Assembly: GCA_040265115.1 (NCBI GenBank)
Contig: JBDQGZ010000025.1
Coordinates: 1 to 18,140, forward strand
Source of the DNA: M55B157 sp040265115
GTDB lineage: Bacteria; Actinomycetota; Actinomycetes; S36-B12
Length of the DNA: 18,140 bases
Direction: 5' to 3'
Below are positions 6,693 through 14,529 of this stretch, one piece after another (position 1 is the stretch's first letter; the number at the start of each line of letters is the position of its first letter). The translations under genes were made by a program, and so were the position numbers. The notes beneath the pieces were generated by a model. The model ran no database searches. It worked only from the letters and a program-made list of their open reading frames with translations, and had not been told where the DNA came from.

Positions 6693-7109
6693 ATGACCCT
6701 GCACGAAAACCTGTTGGGTGGTCCGCCCCCAACGTTTCTTCCCGAGGATGTCGAAGCGAGCGGCGAACTTCGCGGCGGTGCTGACGCCTATGACGTGGCT
6801 CGACGCCACCCTTCATCGTCCCTGGCCTGGGCCGTGCTCGCCGACGCGGCCTGGAATGAGGGGCGCATCGTGGAGTCCTATGCCTTCGCTCGGGTGGGCT
6901 ACCACCGGGGGCTGGATGCATTGCGCCGCAGCGGTTGGAAGGGACATGGACCGGTGCCGTGGTCCCATGAGCCCAATCGTGGTTTCTTGCGGTGCCTCCA
7001 TGCCTTGCAGCGGGCAGCAGCAGCGATCGGCGAGGAGGAGGAGGACGCACGATGTGCTGCCTTCCTCGCTGATTGCGACCCGCAAGCCGCTGCCGCGCTC
7101 GCGGACTAG
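6693..7109 (+). CDS. DUF3151 family protein
   Basis: This 138-residue soluble protein has the hallmarks of DUF3151, an actinobacterial family of unknown function. It has a short N-terminal segment with LLGGPP, then helices with SSSLAWAVLADAAW (41-54), ESYAFARVGYHRGLDALR and GWKGHGPVPWSHEPNRGFLRCL, and an acidic EEEED stretch before the C-terminus. In Mycobacterium tuberculosis the homologous gene also lies between fba and purA (established knowledge of gene order), so the linkage to an aldolase and purA is conserved. The Shine-Dalgarno AGGAG overlaps the aldolase stop codon (6681-6685), which indicates coupled translation. The next gene starts 7 bases after the stop. The function is not known. 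Confidence 0.88.
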   Translation: MTLHENLLGGPPPTFLPEDVEASGELRGGADAYDVARRHPSSSLAWAVLADAAWNEGRIVESYAFARVGYHRGLDALRRSGWKGHGPVPWSHEPNRGFLRCLHALQRAAAAIGEEEEDARCAAFLADCDPQAAAALAD

Positions 7110-7116
7110 AGCGTCG

Positions 7117-8121
7117 ATGATGACCCGCCGAGTCGCGGTGGTCGGTGGTGGCATTGCGGGTGTTGCCTGCGCGACTGAACTTGCTCAGTCGGGTGTGCCG
7201 GTGCGGATCCTGGATCGTGGGCATCGGCTCGGCGGCCGACTCGCGACGCAAACTCTGCGGGGAACAGGAACACCCTTCGACGGCCGTGTCGTGGATGTGG
7301 GGGCGTCCTACTTCACCGCGCATGATCCGGGCTTCCTCGAGGTCGTCGAGGGTCTAATCGACAGGGGAGTCGCGCGACGGTGGACCGATACCTTCCACGT
7401 GGCGGATCCCAGGGGGGTCATCGGCCCGAAACTGGGTCCGCTGCGATATGCAGCGCCACGTGGACTGCGGTCAATAGTGGAAGATCTCGCGGGGCTACTG
7501 CCCCAGGATCTCGTGGAGATCCGGCATCCGGTCGATGTTCCCTCCATCCGACGAGATGCGGATCGACTGATCATCGAAGACGAGGAGTACGCCGCGATCG
7601 CGATTTGCGTCCCCGATCCGCAGGCACTGACGTTGCTCGCGGATGACAGCGTGGCTGACGTGCGACAACTGCTGGAGGACGGACCCGCCTGGGAGCCGGT
7701 GATGGCTCTGACCGCGGTCTTCGATGACGAATGCTGGGATCCCTTCGATGGCGTGTTCGTGAATGACGAAGCGGTATTAACCTTTATTGCGAATGATGGA
7801 CGTCGTCGTGGTGATGATGCTCCCGTGCTTGTCGCCCATTCGACGGCGACGCTCGCGGCAGGCCATCTCATCGAACCGCTGGGTGCTGCGCCGGCGATGC
7901 TTGCCTCCCTCGGATCAGTGCTCAAGACCACGGGTGATCCATCCTGGTTCACCGTGAAGCGCTGGACCTACGCCCGGCCCCTGAGTGCGCGCCCGGAGTC
8001 CTTCGGCTTGGTGGGTGCCATCGGTCTGGCCGGGGATGCGTGGGCTGACGGCCCGCGCACCGAGGCAGCGTGGCGGAGCGGACATGAACTCGGACAACGG
8101 CTCGCGGCCGGAATCCGGTAG
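7117..8121 (+). CDS. Renalase-like FAD/NAD(P)-dependent oxidoreductase
   Basis: This 334-residue flavoprotein has an N-terminal dinucleotide motif VVGGGIAG (8-15), an Asp at the end of strand 2 (Asp33), GGRLAT (39-44), a DVGASYFTAHDPGF segment that corresponds to the GAQYFTxRDPxF signature of bacterial renalase-like oxidases, and a C-terminal GLAGDAW...EAAWRSG block that closes the FAD site. Relatives are flavin oxidases of the amine-oxidase superfamily. Some oxidise isomeric forms of NAD(P)H, but the substrate here is not readable. Two adjacent ATGs (7117 and 7120) are possible and the Shine-Dalgarno is weak. The same frame stays open upstream to 6718, but that part lies out of frame inside DUF3151 and has no fold. 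Its last codon (TAG) is shared with a TAGCCT box in front of purA. Confidence 0.85.
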   Translation: MMTRRVAVVGGGIAGVACATELAQSGVPVRILDRGHRLGGRLATQTLRGTGTPFDGRVVDVGASYFTAHDPGFLEVVEGLIDRGVARRWTDTFHVADPRGVIGPKLGPLRYAAPRGLRSIVEDLAGLLPQDLVEIRHPVDVPSIRRDADRLIIEDEEYAAIAICVPDPQALTLLADDSVADVRQLLEDGPAWEPVMALTAVFDDECWDPFDGVFVNDEAVLTFIANDGRRRGDDAPVLVAHSTATLAAGHLIEPLGAAPAMLASLGSVLKTTGDPSWFTVKRWTYARPLSARPESFGLVGAIGLAGDAWADGPRTEAAWRSGHELGQRLAAGIR

Positions 8122-8124
8122 CCT
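8119..8124 (+). promoter_or_regulatory. Possible internal -10 box for purA, overlapping the preceding stop codon
   Basis: TAGCCT begins with the TAG stop of the oxidoreductase gene and fits TANNNT. A start about 7 bases later would give a leader of roughly 45 bases that carries the GAGGTGA Shine-Dalgarno of purA. No -35 box is apparent. Confidence 0.28.
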
Positions 8125-8176
8125 CATAGGGCATTCGGCCTGTCCACTCCCCCGCGTGACGAACTTGAGGTGACTA

Positions 8177-9460
8177 ATGCCTGCCATCGCACTGATGGGC
8201 GCCCAATGGGGTGATGAGGGTAAAGGCAAGGCCACCGACCTGCTCGGCGATCGTGTGGATTACGTCGTCCGCTACCAGGGTGGAAATAATGCCGGCCACA
8301 CGGTGGTCATCGGCGACAAGAGCTACGCACTGCATCTCCTCCCGAGTGGAATCCTGTCTCCGTCTGTCGTGCCTGTCATCGGCAATGGGGTCGTCATCGA
8401 TCCCAGCGTGCTGTTCGAGGAGATGGCGGGTCTCGAGGCACGAGGCGTTGACACGTCGAAGCTGCTCATCAGTGCGAACGCTCACCTCATCACCAGCTTT
8501 CACGTGACGCTTGACAAGGTCACCGAACGATTCCTGGGCAAGGCGAAGATCGGAACGACTGGGCGAGGAATAGGACCTACCTACGGCGATAAGGTCGGGC
8601 GTCTCGGTATTCGCGTGCAGGATCTGTTCGATCCGTCGATCCTTAGGCAGAAGGTCGAGGGTGCGCTTGAGTCGAAGAATCAGGTGCTCATCAAGGTGTT
8701 CAACCGTCGTGCCTTGGAGATCGATGCGGTGACTGATGAGCTGCTTGGTTTTGCCGATCGGATGGCTCCCTATGTTGCGGACACCTCGCTGATCTTGAAT
8801 GAAGCCCTCGATCAGGGTGCGACCGTTCTGCTGGAGGGTGGCCAGGGAACGCTGCTCGATGTCGATCATGGGACGTATCCCTTCGTGACATCGTCGAACC
8901 CCACGGCTGGTGGTGCATGTACGGGCAGCGGGATCGGCCCGACCCGTCTCACGCGTGTCATCGGGATCCTCAAGGCCTACACCACCCGCGTGGGTTCAGG
9001 CCCATTCCCGACGGAGTTGTTCGATGCTGATGGCGAGAGGCTTCAGCAGGTCGGTGGTGAAGTGGGTGTCACGACGGGCCGGTCGCGTCGCTGCGGGTGG
9101 TTCGATGCGCCGATCGCTCGTTACGCCACCCGGGTTAACGGACTCACCGATATCTTCCTCACCAAACTCGACGTCCTCACAGGCTTCGAACGGATCCCAG
9201 TCTGCGTGGCCTATGACGTCGATGGTGTTCGCCATGATGAAATTCCGATGACACAGACCGGGTTCCATCACGCCACACCGATCTATGAGTACCTCCCCGG
9301 CTGGAGTGACGACATCAGTTCAGCGCGTTCCCTCGCTGACCTCCCTGCAGCAGCTCGCGATTACGTCGCGTTCCTCGAGGAGGCGTCGCGAGCCCCCATC
9401 AGTGCGATCGGTGTCGGACCGGATCGCGATGCGACGATCGTGGTCCGCGACCTGTTGTGA
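8177..9460 (+). CDS. purA: Adenylosuccinate synthetase
   Basis: This 427-residue protein has the full family length and is highly conserved. It shows the N-terminal GDEGKGK P-loop-like motif (12-18) with catalytic Asp13, NNAGHTV with His41, KIGTTGRGIGPTYGDKV (124-140), EGGQGTLLDVDHGTYPFVTSS (219-239), and the IMP/aspartate loop TTGRSRRCGWFD (298-309). It uses GTP to couple IMP and aspartate to adenylosuccinate, the first committed step to AMP, in the cytosol. The ATG at 8177 follows a GAGG-type Shine-Dalgarno. The 55-base gap upstream is one of the larger ones in this run and may hold its own promoter. The next gene starts 13 bases after the stop. Confidence 0.98.
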   Translation: MPAIALMGAQWGDEGKGKATDLLGDRVDYVVRYQGGNNAGHTVVIGDKSYALHLLPSGILSPSVVPVIGNGVVIDPSVLFEEMAGLEARGVDTSKLLISANAHLITSFHVTLDKVTERFLGKAKIGTTGRGIGPTYGDKVGRLGIRVQDLFDPSILRQKVEGALESKNQVLIKVFNRRALEIDAVTDELLGFADRMAPYVADTSLILNEALDQGATVLLEGGQGTLLDVDHGTYPFVTSSNPTAGGACTGSGIGPTRLTRVIGILKAYTTRVGSGPFPTELFDADGERLQQVGGEVGVTTGRSRRCGWFDAPIARYATRVNGLTDIFLTKLDVLTGFERIPVCVAYDVDGVRHDEIPMTQTGFHHATPIYEYLPGWSDDISSARSLADLPAAARDYVAFLEEASRAPISAIGVGPDRDATIVVRDLL

Positions 9461-9473
9461 AACGTGAGCTTCA

Positions 9474-10841
9474 GTGAGCGCTGAGTTGCAGGCCACGCTG
9501 TCCCGGATCATTGGATCGGATCATGTCCTCACTGATCCAGGTCTCATGGAGCCCTATCTCACCGACTGGACTCGACGCTGGAGCGGTTCGGCTCAGGCAG
9601 TGGTGCGTCCCGGCAGCACGAAGGAGACCGCCGAGGTGGTCCGTGCCTGCATCGGTGCGGGCGTCGTGATCCAAGTGCAAGGTGGCAATACAGGACTGGT
9701 CGGTGGATCCATCCCGGCGCCTGGGGGCGCTGGCATCGTGATCTCCGCGCGTCGACTGACCCGCTGCGATCCAGTTGATGACGTCGCAGGTCAGGTAACG
9801 GTGGGGTCGGGACTGACCCTGGGGGATGTCCAGCAACACGCGCGCGCCGCCGGTTGGGACTACGGGGTGGACCTCGCGGCTCGAGATTCAGCGACGATCG
9901 GTGGCACGGTGGCGACCAACGCCGGTGGTATCCGCGTCATCGCCCACGGTATGACCCGGGCACAGGTCGTCGGGATCGAAGCGGTGCTGCCGTCGGGAGA
10001 GGTCATCGAGCACCTCGGTGGTTTGGCCAAGGACAACACCGGCTACGACCTGGCCGGGCTGCTCACCGGAAGCGAAGGAACGCTGGGAGTCATCACGGCC
10101 GTTCGACTGCGCCTGCACAGGCCGCACCCGGCCACCTCCATTGCGCTCATCGGCGTGGAGACCTACGCCGAGGCGTTGCGGTTGCTGGATTCGGCGGTCG
10201 TTTCTGGCACCCCCCTGCTGGCGGCTGAGGTCATCGATGATGTCGGCATGGATCTGGCGATCCAGATCAGTGAACTCACCTGGCCGTGGCCGCGGCGCCA
10301 CGCTTTGGCCCTGCTGCTCGAGGTTGCTGATGGAGGAACGGGTGAGGGCTTCGACGCGGTAACACTCGATGGGCTCGACGTCGTGATCGGGATCGAGCGA
10401 GGGGAACAGGAACGGCTCTGGGCATATCGCGAACTGCAATCCGAGGCCTTCTCGAATCATGCGGCATCGACCTCTGGCGGAGTGGCGCACAAGTTGGACA
10501 TCTCCATCCCACTGCGGGATCTCGCAGAGTGTGCCGAGTTGCTCAAAGAGCGGATGCTCGATTATCCGGAGGTAGCCGCCTTCGGTGTCTTCGGTCATCT
10601 CGGTGACGGGAATATCCACGTCGAGATTTCCGGTCCATCAGCCGATGATGCGGAGGTCGATCGACGTGTGCTCTCAGTCGTGGAGATGTTTGGTGGGGCT
10701 GTGTCGGCCGAGCATGGCATCGGTCGCGCCAAAACGGAATGGTTGAGTGCTTCGCGGTCGAAGAGTGAGATTGAGGCGATGACGGCAATCAAGTCGGCCC
10801 TCGATCCGCGGGGTCTGTTCAATCCGGGAGTGATGTTGTGA
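9474..10841 (+). CDS. FAD-linked 2-hydroxyacid dehydrogenase (GlcD / D-lactate / D-2-hydroxyglutarate type)
   Basis: This 455-residue protein combines an N-terminal PCMH-type FAD-binding domain (about 1-215) and a C-terminal FAD-oxidase domain (about 216-455). Visible motifs are VVRPGSTKETAEVV (43-56), GGNTGLVGGS (70-79), SATIGGTVATNAGG (139-152), KDNTGYDLAGLLTGSEGTLG (186-205), HKLDISIP (339-346), GHLGDGNIH (374-382) and SAEHGIGRAK (411-420). It oxidises a D-2-hydroxyacid (glycolate, D-lactate or D-2-hydroxyglutarate) and passes electrons to a carrier. The SAEHGIG form and the DNTGYDL block resemble D-2-hydroxyglutarate dehydrogenases as much as GlcD, and no GlcE or GlcF subunit gene is next to it. 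The start is GTG (9474). The stop overlaps the next gene by 4 bases (GTGA). Confidence 0.9.
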   Translation: MSAELQATLSRIIGSDHVLTDPGLMEPYLTDWTRRWSGSAQAVVRPGSTKETAEVVRACIGAGVVIQVQGGNTGLVGGSIPAPGGAGIVISARRLTRCDPVDDVAGQVTVGSGLTLGDVQQHARAAGWDYGVDLAARDSATIGGTVATNAGGIRVIAHGMTRAQVVGIEAVLPSGEVIEHLGGLAKDNTGYDLAGLLTGSEGTLGVITAVRLRLHRPHPATSIALIGVETYAEALRLLDSAVVSGTPLLAAEVIDDVGMDLAIQISELTWPWPRRHALALLLEVADGGTGEGFDAVTLDGLDVVIGIERGEQERLWAYRELQSEAFSNHAASTSGGVAHKLDISIPLRDLAECAELLKERMLDYPEVAAFGVFGHLGDGNIHVEISGPSADDAEVDRRVLSVVEMFGGAVSAEHGIGRAKTEWLSASRSKSEIEAMTAIKSALDPRGLFNPGVML

Positions 10842-11596
10842 CGACTCCACTGGTGGTGGCACATCGGGGTGCGAGTCACGCCGAGCCGGAGCACACCCGG
10901 GAGGCCTATGAACTCGCTGTCGTCGAGGGGGCTGATGCCTTCGAATGTGATGTCCGACTCACTAGTGATGGTCACCTCGTTCTCATCCACGACGCTCGCA
11001 TCGATCGCACATCGACTGGACGCGGGTCGGTGAGTCGACTGTCCCTCTCCGAGCTCGAGGAGCATCGCTTCCCGCACCGACATCGCGGCGTTGATCCGCA
11101 GGCATATCGGATAATGACGCTGACGGACCTCATCGCCATCGCCGATGCCGGTGAGCCCCCCATGGGTTTATCGATTGAGACCAAGCACCCCACCGTCGAC
11201 TCGCATCGATTGGAAGATGCGGTGATCGACATCCTCGAGCGGGCCGGGCGCAGCGGACTGAACGCGGGCACCAGAATCATGTCGTTCTCCCGGACCGCGC
11301 TTCGTCGCGCGCGAGCACGTTCCGCGGAGTTGCCGCTGGTCTATCTCTTCGATGCGCCGCCCTCTCGGTATGAGCGGGGAAGCCTGCCCGCCGAGGTGAG
11401 CATTGCGGGGCCGTCCGTCGCGTATCTACGCGATGACCGTGGCTACGTCGCACGGGTGCATGAACACGGCCATCAGGTGCATGTGTGGACTGTCGATGAA
11501 CCAGCGGACGTCGAACTGTGCGTCGAACTCGGCGTCGATGCGATCATCACAAATCGCCCCGGGGCGGTGAACCGACTCCTCGGGCGTGCGCCGTAG
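10838..11596 (+). CDS. Glycerophosphodiester phosphodiesterase
   Basis: This 252-residue TIM-barrel protein of the GDPD family has HRGASHAEPEHT (9-20; the usual PENT is PEHT here), GADAFECDV (31-39) with metal ligands Glu36 and Asp38, LVLIHDA with His51, SIETKHP (a later metal-ligand strand), IMSFS, VHVWTVDE, and a final GVDAIITNRP block typical of UgpQ-like members. It hydrolyses glycerophosphodiesters to glycerol 3-phosphate and an alcohol. There is no signal peptide, so it should act in the cytosol on lipid-derived compounds. The start is GTG at 10838, overlapping the upstream stop (GTGA), so translation is coupled. Its TAG stop is also the first half of a TAGGCT box in front of the next gene. 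Confidence 0.92.
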   Translation: MTTPLVVAHRGASHAEPEHTREAYELAVVEGADAFECDVRLTSDGHLVLIHDARIDRTSTGRGSVSRLSLSELEEHRFPHRHRGVDPQAYRIMTLTDLIAIADAGEPPMGLSIETKHPTVDSHRLEDAVIDILERAGRSGLNAGTRIMSFSRTALRRARARSAELPLVYLFDAPPSRYERGSLPAEVSIAGPSVAYLRDDRGYVARVHEHGHQVHVWTVDEPADVELCVELGVDAIITNRPGAVNRLLGRAP

Positions 11597-11599
11597 GCT
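11594..11599 (+). promoter_or_regulatory. Candidate -10 box giving a leaderless DUF5926 transcript
   Basis: TAGGCT starts with the stop codon of the phosphodiesterase gene and lies 8 bases before the GTG at 11608. This is the spacing expected when transcription starts on the start codon. There is no Shine-Dalgarno before that GTG, which fits a leaderless mRNA. The -35 region is not distinct. Confidence 0.38.
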
Positions 11600-11607
11600 G
11601 CAGAACC

Positions 11608-12555
11608 GTGAGCCGCAAGCGAGGAAAGTCAGCGACGTCCCCATCCTCCAACGTCGACGTCCCTGTGGTTGGGCTGCGCGAACCGTGCCCGTGTGGATCG
11701 GGGCGTCGGTACAAGGCCTGCCATGGCAAGTCCGCGTCACGCTCCGACATACCGGTCGGGCGCCCATTTGAAGGGCTGGGGAGTGAATGCGACTGGGTGG
11801 CGCTGCGCGAGATCGTGCCCGCTGCCACCGCCCCGATCACGCTGCGTGACGATCCGGAACGGTCCGTCACCCTCACCACCGTGCTGCCGCTCGCGTGGCC
11901 TGCTCTTGTGCGCGACACGGGTGATGTCTACCTCGCCCTGCAGGTGACGACCGGCTCAGGGGACCCGAGCCGGGATGCCGCTGCAGCCCTCCTCGAAGCG
12001 CTCGAGGCCGAACCTGGCACACCGATCCCACCGATGCGTACCGACCCCGATGGCCCTCGCCTGCAGGACCTGCTCGAGGTTTCGCCGCTCGAGGTCACCG
12101 TCCACGAATCCTTCGACTACTGGATGTCCGAGGACGCTGAGGCGACCGGTGATGTCGGGGAGTCTCTGCGACGTGCGAATGAGCGGGTGATGCCGACTGT
12201 CCGCCTGAGCAGCGTCGACGCGGCCTACTGGGTCGACATGGGAGATAAGCGGTTCTTGCGGTGGGTGCTGCCCCATGATGAGGAGAGGCTCCTTGACGCA
12301 TTCGCCCGACTGCGTGCCGCGAATGAGGCGGAACTCGCCGATGTCCCGAGCCGATTCGTCGGGTCATTTCGGGCCGATGGATTACTGGTGCCGGTGTGGG
12401 AGTTGACCGAGGGATCAACGGCCGAGGTGTGCGAGGCGGCGGCGAAGGCGATGCAGGCCTCGATCGATGCGGCGCTCGCGATCACTGATCCGCTGACCAC
12501 CGAGCAGCGCCGCGCCCGTGCGGGATTGCAGACTCGCCAAGTCACGCTGCGGTGA
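11608..12555 (+). CDS. DUF5926 family protein with N-terminal SEC-C zinc-binding motif
   Basis: This 315-residue soluble protein starts with a basic, Ser-rich segment and then a SEC-C motif CPCGSGRRYKACHG (27-40; Cys27, Cys29, Cys38, His39), a small zinc module also found at the C-terminus of SecA. The rest matches the actinobacterial DUF5926 pattern: a DWVALREIVPAATAP segment near 65-75, paired beta segments with VLPLAWPAL, an HESFDYWM block, and a C-terminal helical part. Such proteins are often annotated as SecA-related because of the zinc motif alone; no ATPase domain is present and the role is unknown. The GTG at 11608 is chosen because the longer frame upstream lies within the phosphodiesterase gene. 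Its stop overlaps the convergent exporter gene by 14 bases. Confidence 0.87.
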   Translation: MSRKRGKSATSPSSNVDVPVVGLREPCPCGSGRRYKACHGKSASRSDIPVGRPFEGLGSECDWVALREIVPAATAPITLRDDPERSVTLTTVLPLAWPALVRDTGDVYLALQVTTGSGDPSRDAAAALLEALEAEPGTPIPPMRTDPDGPRLQDLLEVSPLEVTVHESFDYWMSEDAEATGDVGESLRRANERVMPTVRLSSVDAAYWVDMGDKRFLRWVLPHDEERLLDAFARLRAANEAELADVPSRFVGSFRADGLLVPVWELTEGSTAEVCEAAAKAMQASIDAALAITDPLTTEQRRARAGLQTRQVTLR

Positions 12556-13147
12556 TCAATTCCCAGAGCGTCCAACCAGCGAGCAGTGCGAGGACGACGC
12601 CTGAGGCGATGCGCACCTTCCACAGGGAGATGCGTGAAGACACCCAGGTGCCCAGCAGGACACCGATCCCGGACACGACGAGGAGAGCAGCCCACGCTCC
12701 GATGAAAACCGACAACGGCGAGCCGGTCTGAGCGGCCAGCCCGGCAGTGAACAACTGGGAGAGGTCTCCCCACTCCGCGATGAACAGCACACCGAAGCTA
12801 ATGGCGAACATGCGCCACCACGACGTTGTCGCCTCGGTGTCGGGCCCTTGATCGCGATCCGCTGAACGCGAACGCAGTCCCGACCAGATCATGAGAACGG
12901 CCCCGACCGAGAACAGCACCGCAGTGATCGTCAAGACAATGCGTTGCGGGAGAAGTGACAGCAAGCCTCCGGCGGTCACGGCAACGAGGGTTTGGATGCC
13001 GAGAGCTGCGCCGACTCCGAGCCAGACCGCGAGTCGTCGATACCGAGTGGCGAGAACGATCGTGGCGATCATCGTCTTATCCGGCAATTCAGCGAGAGCG
13101 ATGACACCGAAGGCCACAGCAAGTGCGGCCGGATCGAACCAGGTCAT
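12542..13147 (-). CDS. GDT1/TMEM165 (UPF0016) family cation exporter, probably Mn2+ or Ca2+
   Basis: This 201-residue integral membrane protein has six predicted helices (about 6-31, 38-60, 67-90, 112-135, 146-167, 176-197) and a polar loop around 92-108. The two family signatures are present: ELPDKT (20-25) in helix 1 and EWGDLSQ (125-131) in helix 4, matching the ExGD(K/R)(T/S) pattern whose acidic residues line the ion path. The second motif has Leu where Lys or Arg is common. Bacterial members such as MneA/MntX export Mn2+. The start (ATG 13147) overlaps the stop of the upstream membrane-protein gene by one base, so the two are almost certainly co-translated. The 3' end overlaps DUF5926 on the other strand by 14 bases. 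Confidence 0.9.
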   Translation of the reverse strand: MTWFDPAALAVAFGVIALAELPDKTMIATIVLATRYRRLAVWLGVGAALGIQTLVAVTAGGLLSLLPQRIVLTITAVLFSVGAVLMIWSGLRSRSADRDQGPDTEATTSWWRMFAISFGVLFIAEWGDLSQLFTAGLAAQTGSPLSVFIGAWAALLVVSGIGVLLGTWVSSRISLWKVRIASGVVLALLAGWTLWELITAA

Positions 13148-14490
13148 TACGCCGTGGTCTCCGAGGGATCCTCGGGATCGTGCGAAACCTCATCCTGCGA
13201 GACCGCGCTCGTCGGCCAGATGACATCGGTCGTCGGGATGCGATCACCGCTCCAGGGCGCTCGCACCGCTGCATAGATCGATGCGAGTTGGTAGGCGGCG
13301 TATTCATAGCGCTGTCGAGTCGCCGAAAAATACTGCCAGGCCTCATCCGGGTCGGTATCGATGGTGGTCCCGGCCTCGCGCAGCATTGCCACGGCCGTGT
13401 CGAATTCCGCTCGCGTGATTTGAATCTGGTGAGACTCACGACCGAGGATCTCGCCTCCAGCCGTCCCGATACCAGTGCGCAGGGTGTCGGTGGTGATGGC
13501 CTTTCGGACCGCAGAGATGCCCGGAGTGTCTGCGGGGATCTCGTCCAGATGCGCGAGGAATGGATCATGGTCGCTGGATCGGTGGCGCAGCCTCATCGCG
13601 TGGCGAGCTGTGAGCCGCAGGGTTCGCGCTGTCCGCTGACTCAATTCCACGGCGAGTAAGGCATTCATGGTGAGTGAGCCCTCCTCGATGAGGGCGAGAG
13701 CACGCGCACGAGGTCCCTTGGAGTTCAGGGCATTGCTCAGTGCTGCAGCATCGACCACGGCGAGTAGGGAGATCAACCAATGCCGCTCGGCGATAGCGGA
13801 GCGCATGCGGCTGAGTGGTGGGTACAGGGTTTGGGCCAGGCGCACATCGGCGGCCCACCGCGTCCAGGAGTCGAAGATCTCCGCCAACCGATCCTGTGTA
13901 TTCAGCAGGCTCGCCCGGGCGAGCAACTCCGGACCCCAGGCGGGCTCACCGGCCATCGTGCCGAGCAGTGAGGTGGCGTTCTCTCGCGTCAGCCAGGCGC
14001 TGTAGAGGGTGGGCAGGAAGCCGATCAGCAGTGCGATGACGACCGGTCCCGTGGCTGCGGCCATGAACTCCACGTAACTTTGATCGACCGTGGGCGAACC
14101 GAACAACCCGAGGGTGAACAGCGCGGATGCGGCTGACTGCAGCGAGACGCTGAAGGAGTATTCCGAGATCCCGAAGATCATCAGCCCGTAGGCCAGGACG
14201 TAGATCAACAGCCAGGCTGCGAGGTTGGCGAAGACAGCGATCGGTCCATTCCAGGACAGGATGCGATCCCTTCGCGGAAAACTGCGATGCCATCGGGCAA
14301 AGAAGCCGTAGGCCCGGTTCACCAGCCGGGTGACCATCGCCGCTAGCAGCGAGGGGATCGCCCGTGGAATCACCATGGTGCGGACCAGGCTGAGGGTGTT
14401 GGCGATAAAGAGGACGACACCGGCGACGAAGGGCACCACCCTCACCACGGGGTCCCATGCTCCGACGTCGAAGTCCAGTGCGAGCAGCAC
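13147..14490 (-). CDS. Integral membrane protein with possible TM-pore-TM (channel-like) core, unknown function
   Basis: I cannot assign this 447-residue protein to a named family. Hydrophobic segments lie at about 17-38, 84-107 and 142-164. Between the second and third is a re-entrant-looking stretch (113-133) containing SALFTLGLFGSP, reminiscent of a K+-channel pore helix followed by a TxGxG-like filter, though the canonical TVGYGD is absent. The last 280 residues are mostly helical, charged and probably cytoplasmic, with a C-terminal acidic tail. The start codon is GTG at 14490 without a Shine-Dalgarno; a TACTGT box 6 bases upstream suggests a leaderless mRNA. The stop overlaps the start of the cation-exporter gene (TAATG), so the pair probably works together in ion or metal handling (inference). 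Confidence 0.75.
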   Translation of the reverse strand: MLLALDFDVGAWDPVVRVVPFVAGVVLFIANTLSLVRTMVIPRAIPSLLAAMVTRLVNRAYGFFARWHRSFPRRDRILSWNGPIAVFANLAAWLLIYVLAYGLMIFGISEYSFSVSLQSAASALFTLGLFGSPTVDQSYVEFMAAATGPVVIALLIGFLPTLYSAWLTRENATSLLGTMAGEPAWGPELLARASLLNTQDRLAEIFDSWTRWAADVRLAQTLYPPLSRMRSAIAERHWLISLLAVVDAAALSNALNSKGPRARALALIEEGSLTMNALLAVELSQRTARTLRLTARHAMRLRHRSSDHDPFLAHLDEIPADTPGISAVRKAITTDTLRTGIGTAGGEILGRESHQIQITRAEFDTAVAMLREAGTTIDTDPDEAWQYFSATRQRYEYAAYQLASIYAAVRAPWSGDRIPTTDVIWPTSAVSQDEVSHDPEDPSETTA

Positions 14491-14496
14491 ATGGCA

Positions 14497-14502
14497 ACAG
14501 TA
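14497..14502 (-). promoter_or_regulatory. Candidate -10 box for the membrane protein/exporter operon (leaderless)
   Basis: On the minus strand TACTGT fits TANNNT and is 6 bases before the GTG start at 14490, which has no ribosome-binding site. No -35 is recognisable. It lies only 15 bases from the opposite-facing TAGGCT box of DUF4446. Confidence 0.32.
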
Positions 14503-14516
14503 GTGGGCTCACGGAC

Positions 14517-14522
14517 TAGGCT
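14517..14522 (+). promoter_or_regulatory. Candidate -10 box for DUF4446-pheA (leaderless)
   Basis: TAGGCT fits TANNNT and lies 7 bases before the ATG at 14530, the geometry of a leaderless transcript. No Shine-Dalgarno precedes that ATG. This supports 14530 over the ATG at 14491 as the start. Confidence 0.42.
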
Positions 14523-14529
14523 GCCGCCC

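Noticed and set aside
6718..7116. N-terminal extension of the renalase-like oxidoreductase frame into DUF3151
   Set aside because: The extension is out-of-frame DUF3151 sequence; the Rossmann motif begins right after the ATG at 7117.
5794..7323. Long minus-strand open frame (509 codons) across the aldolase, DUF3151 and oxidoreductase genes
   Set aside because: It is antisense to three well-supported genes and its product is rich in His, Arg and Pro with no fold; a shadow of high-GC codon use.
14491..14529. Upstream ATG of DUF4446
   Set aside because: The 13 extra residues do not resemble the family and cover the TAGGCT box; the ATG at 14530 has leaderless geometry.
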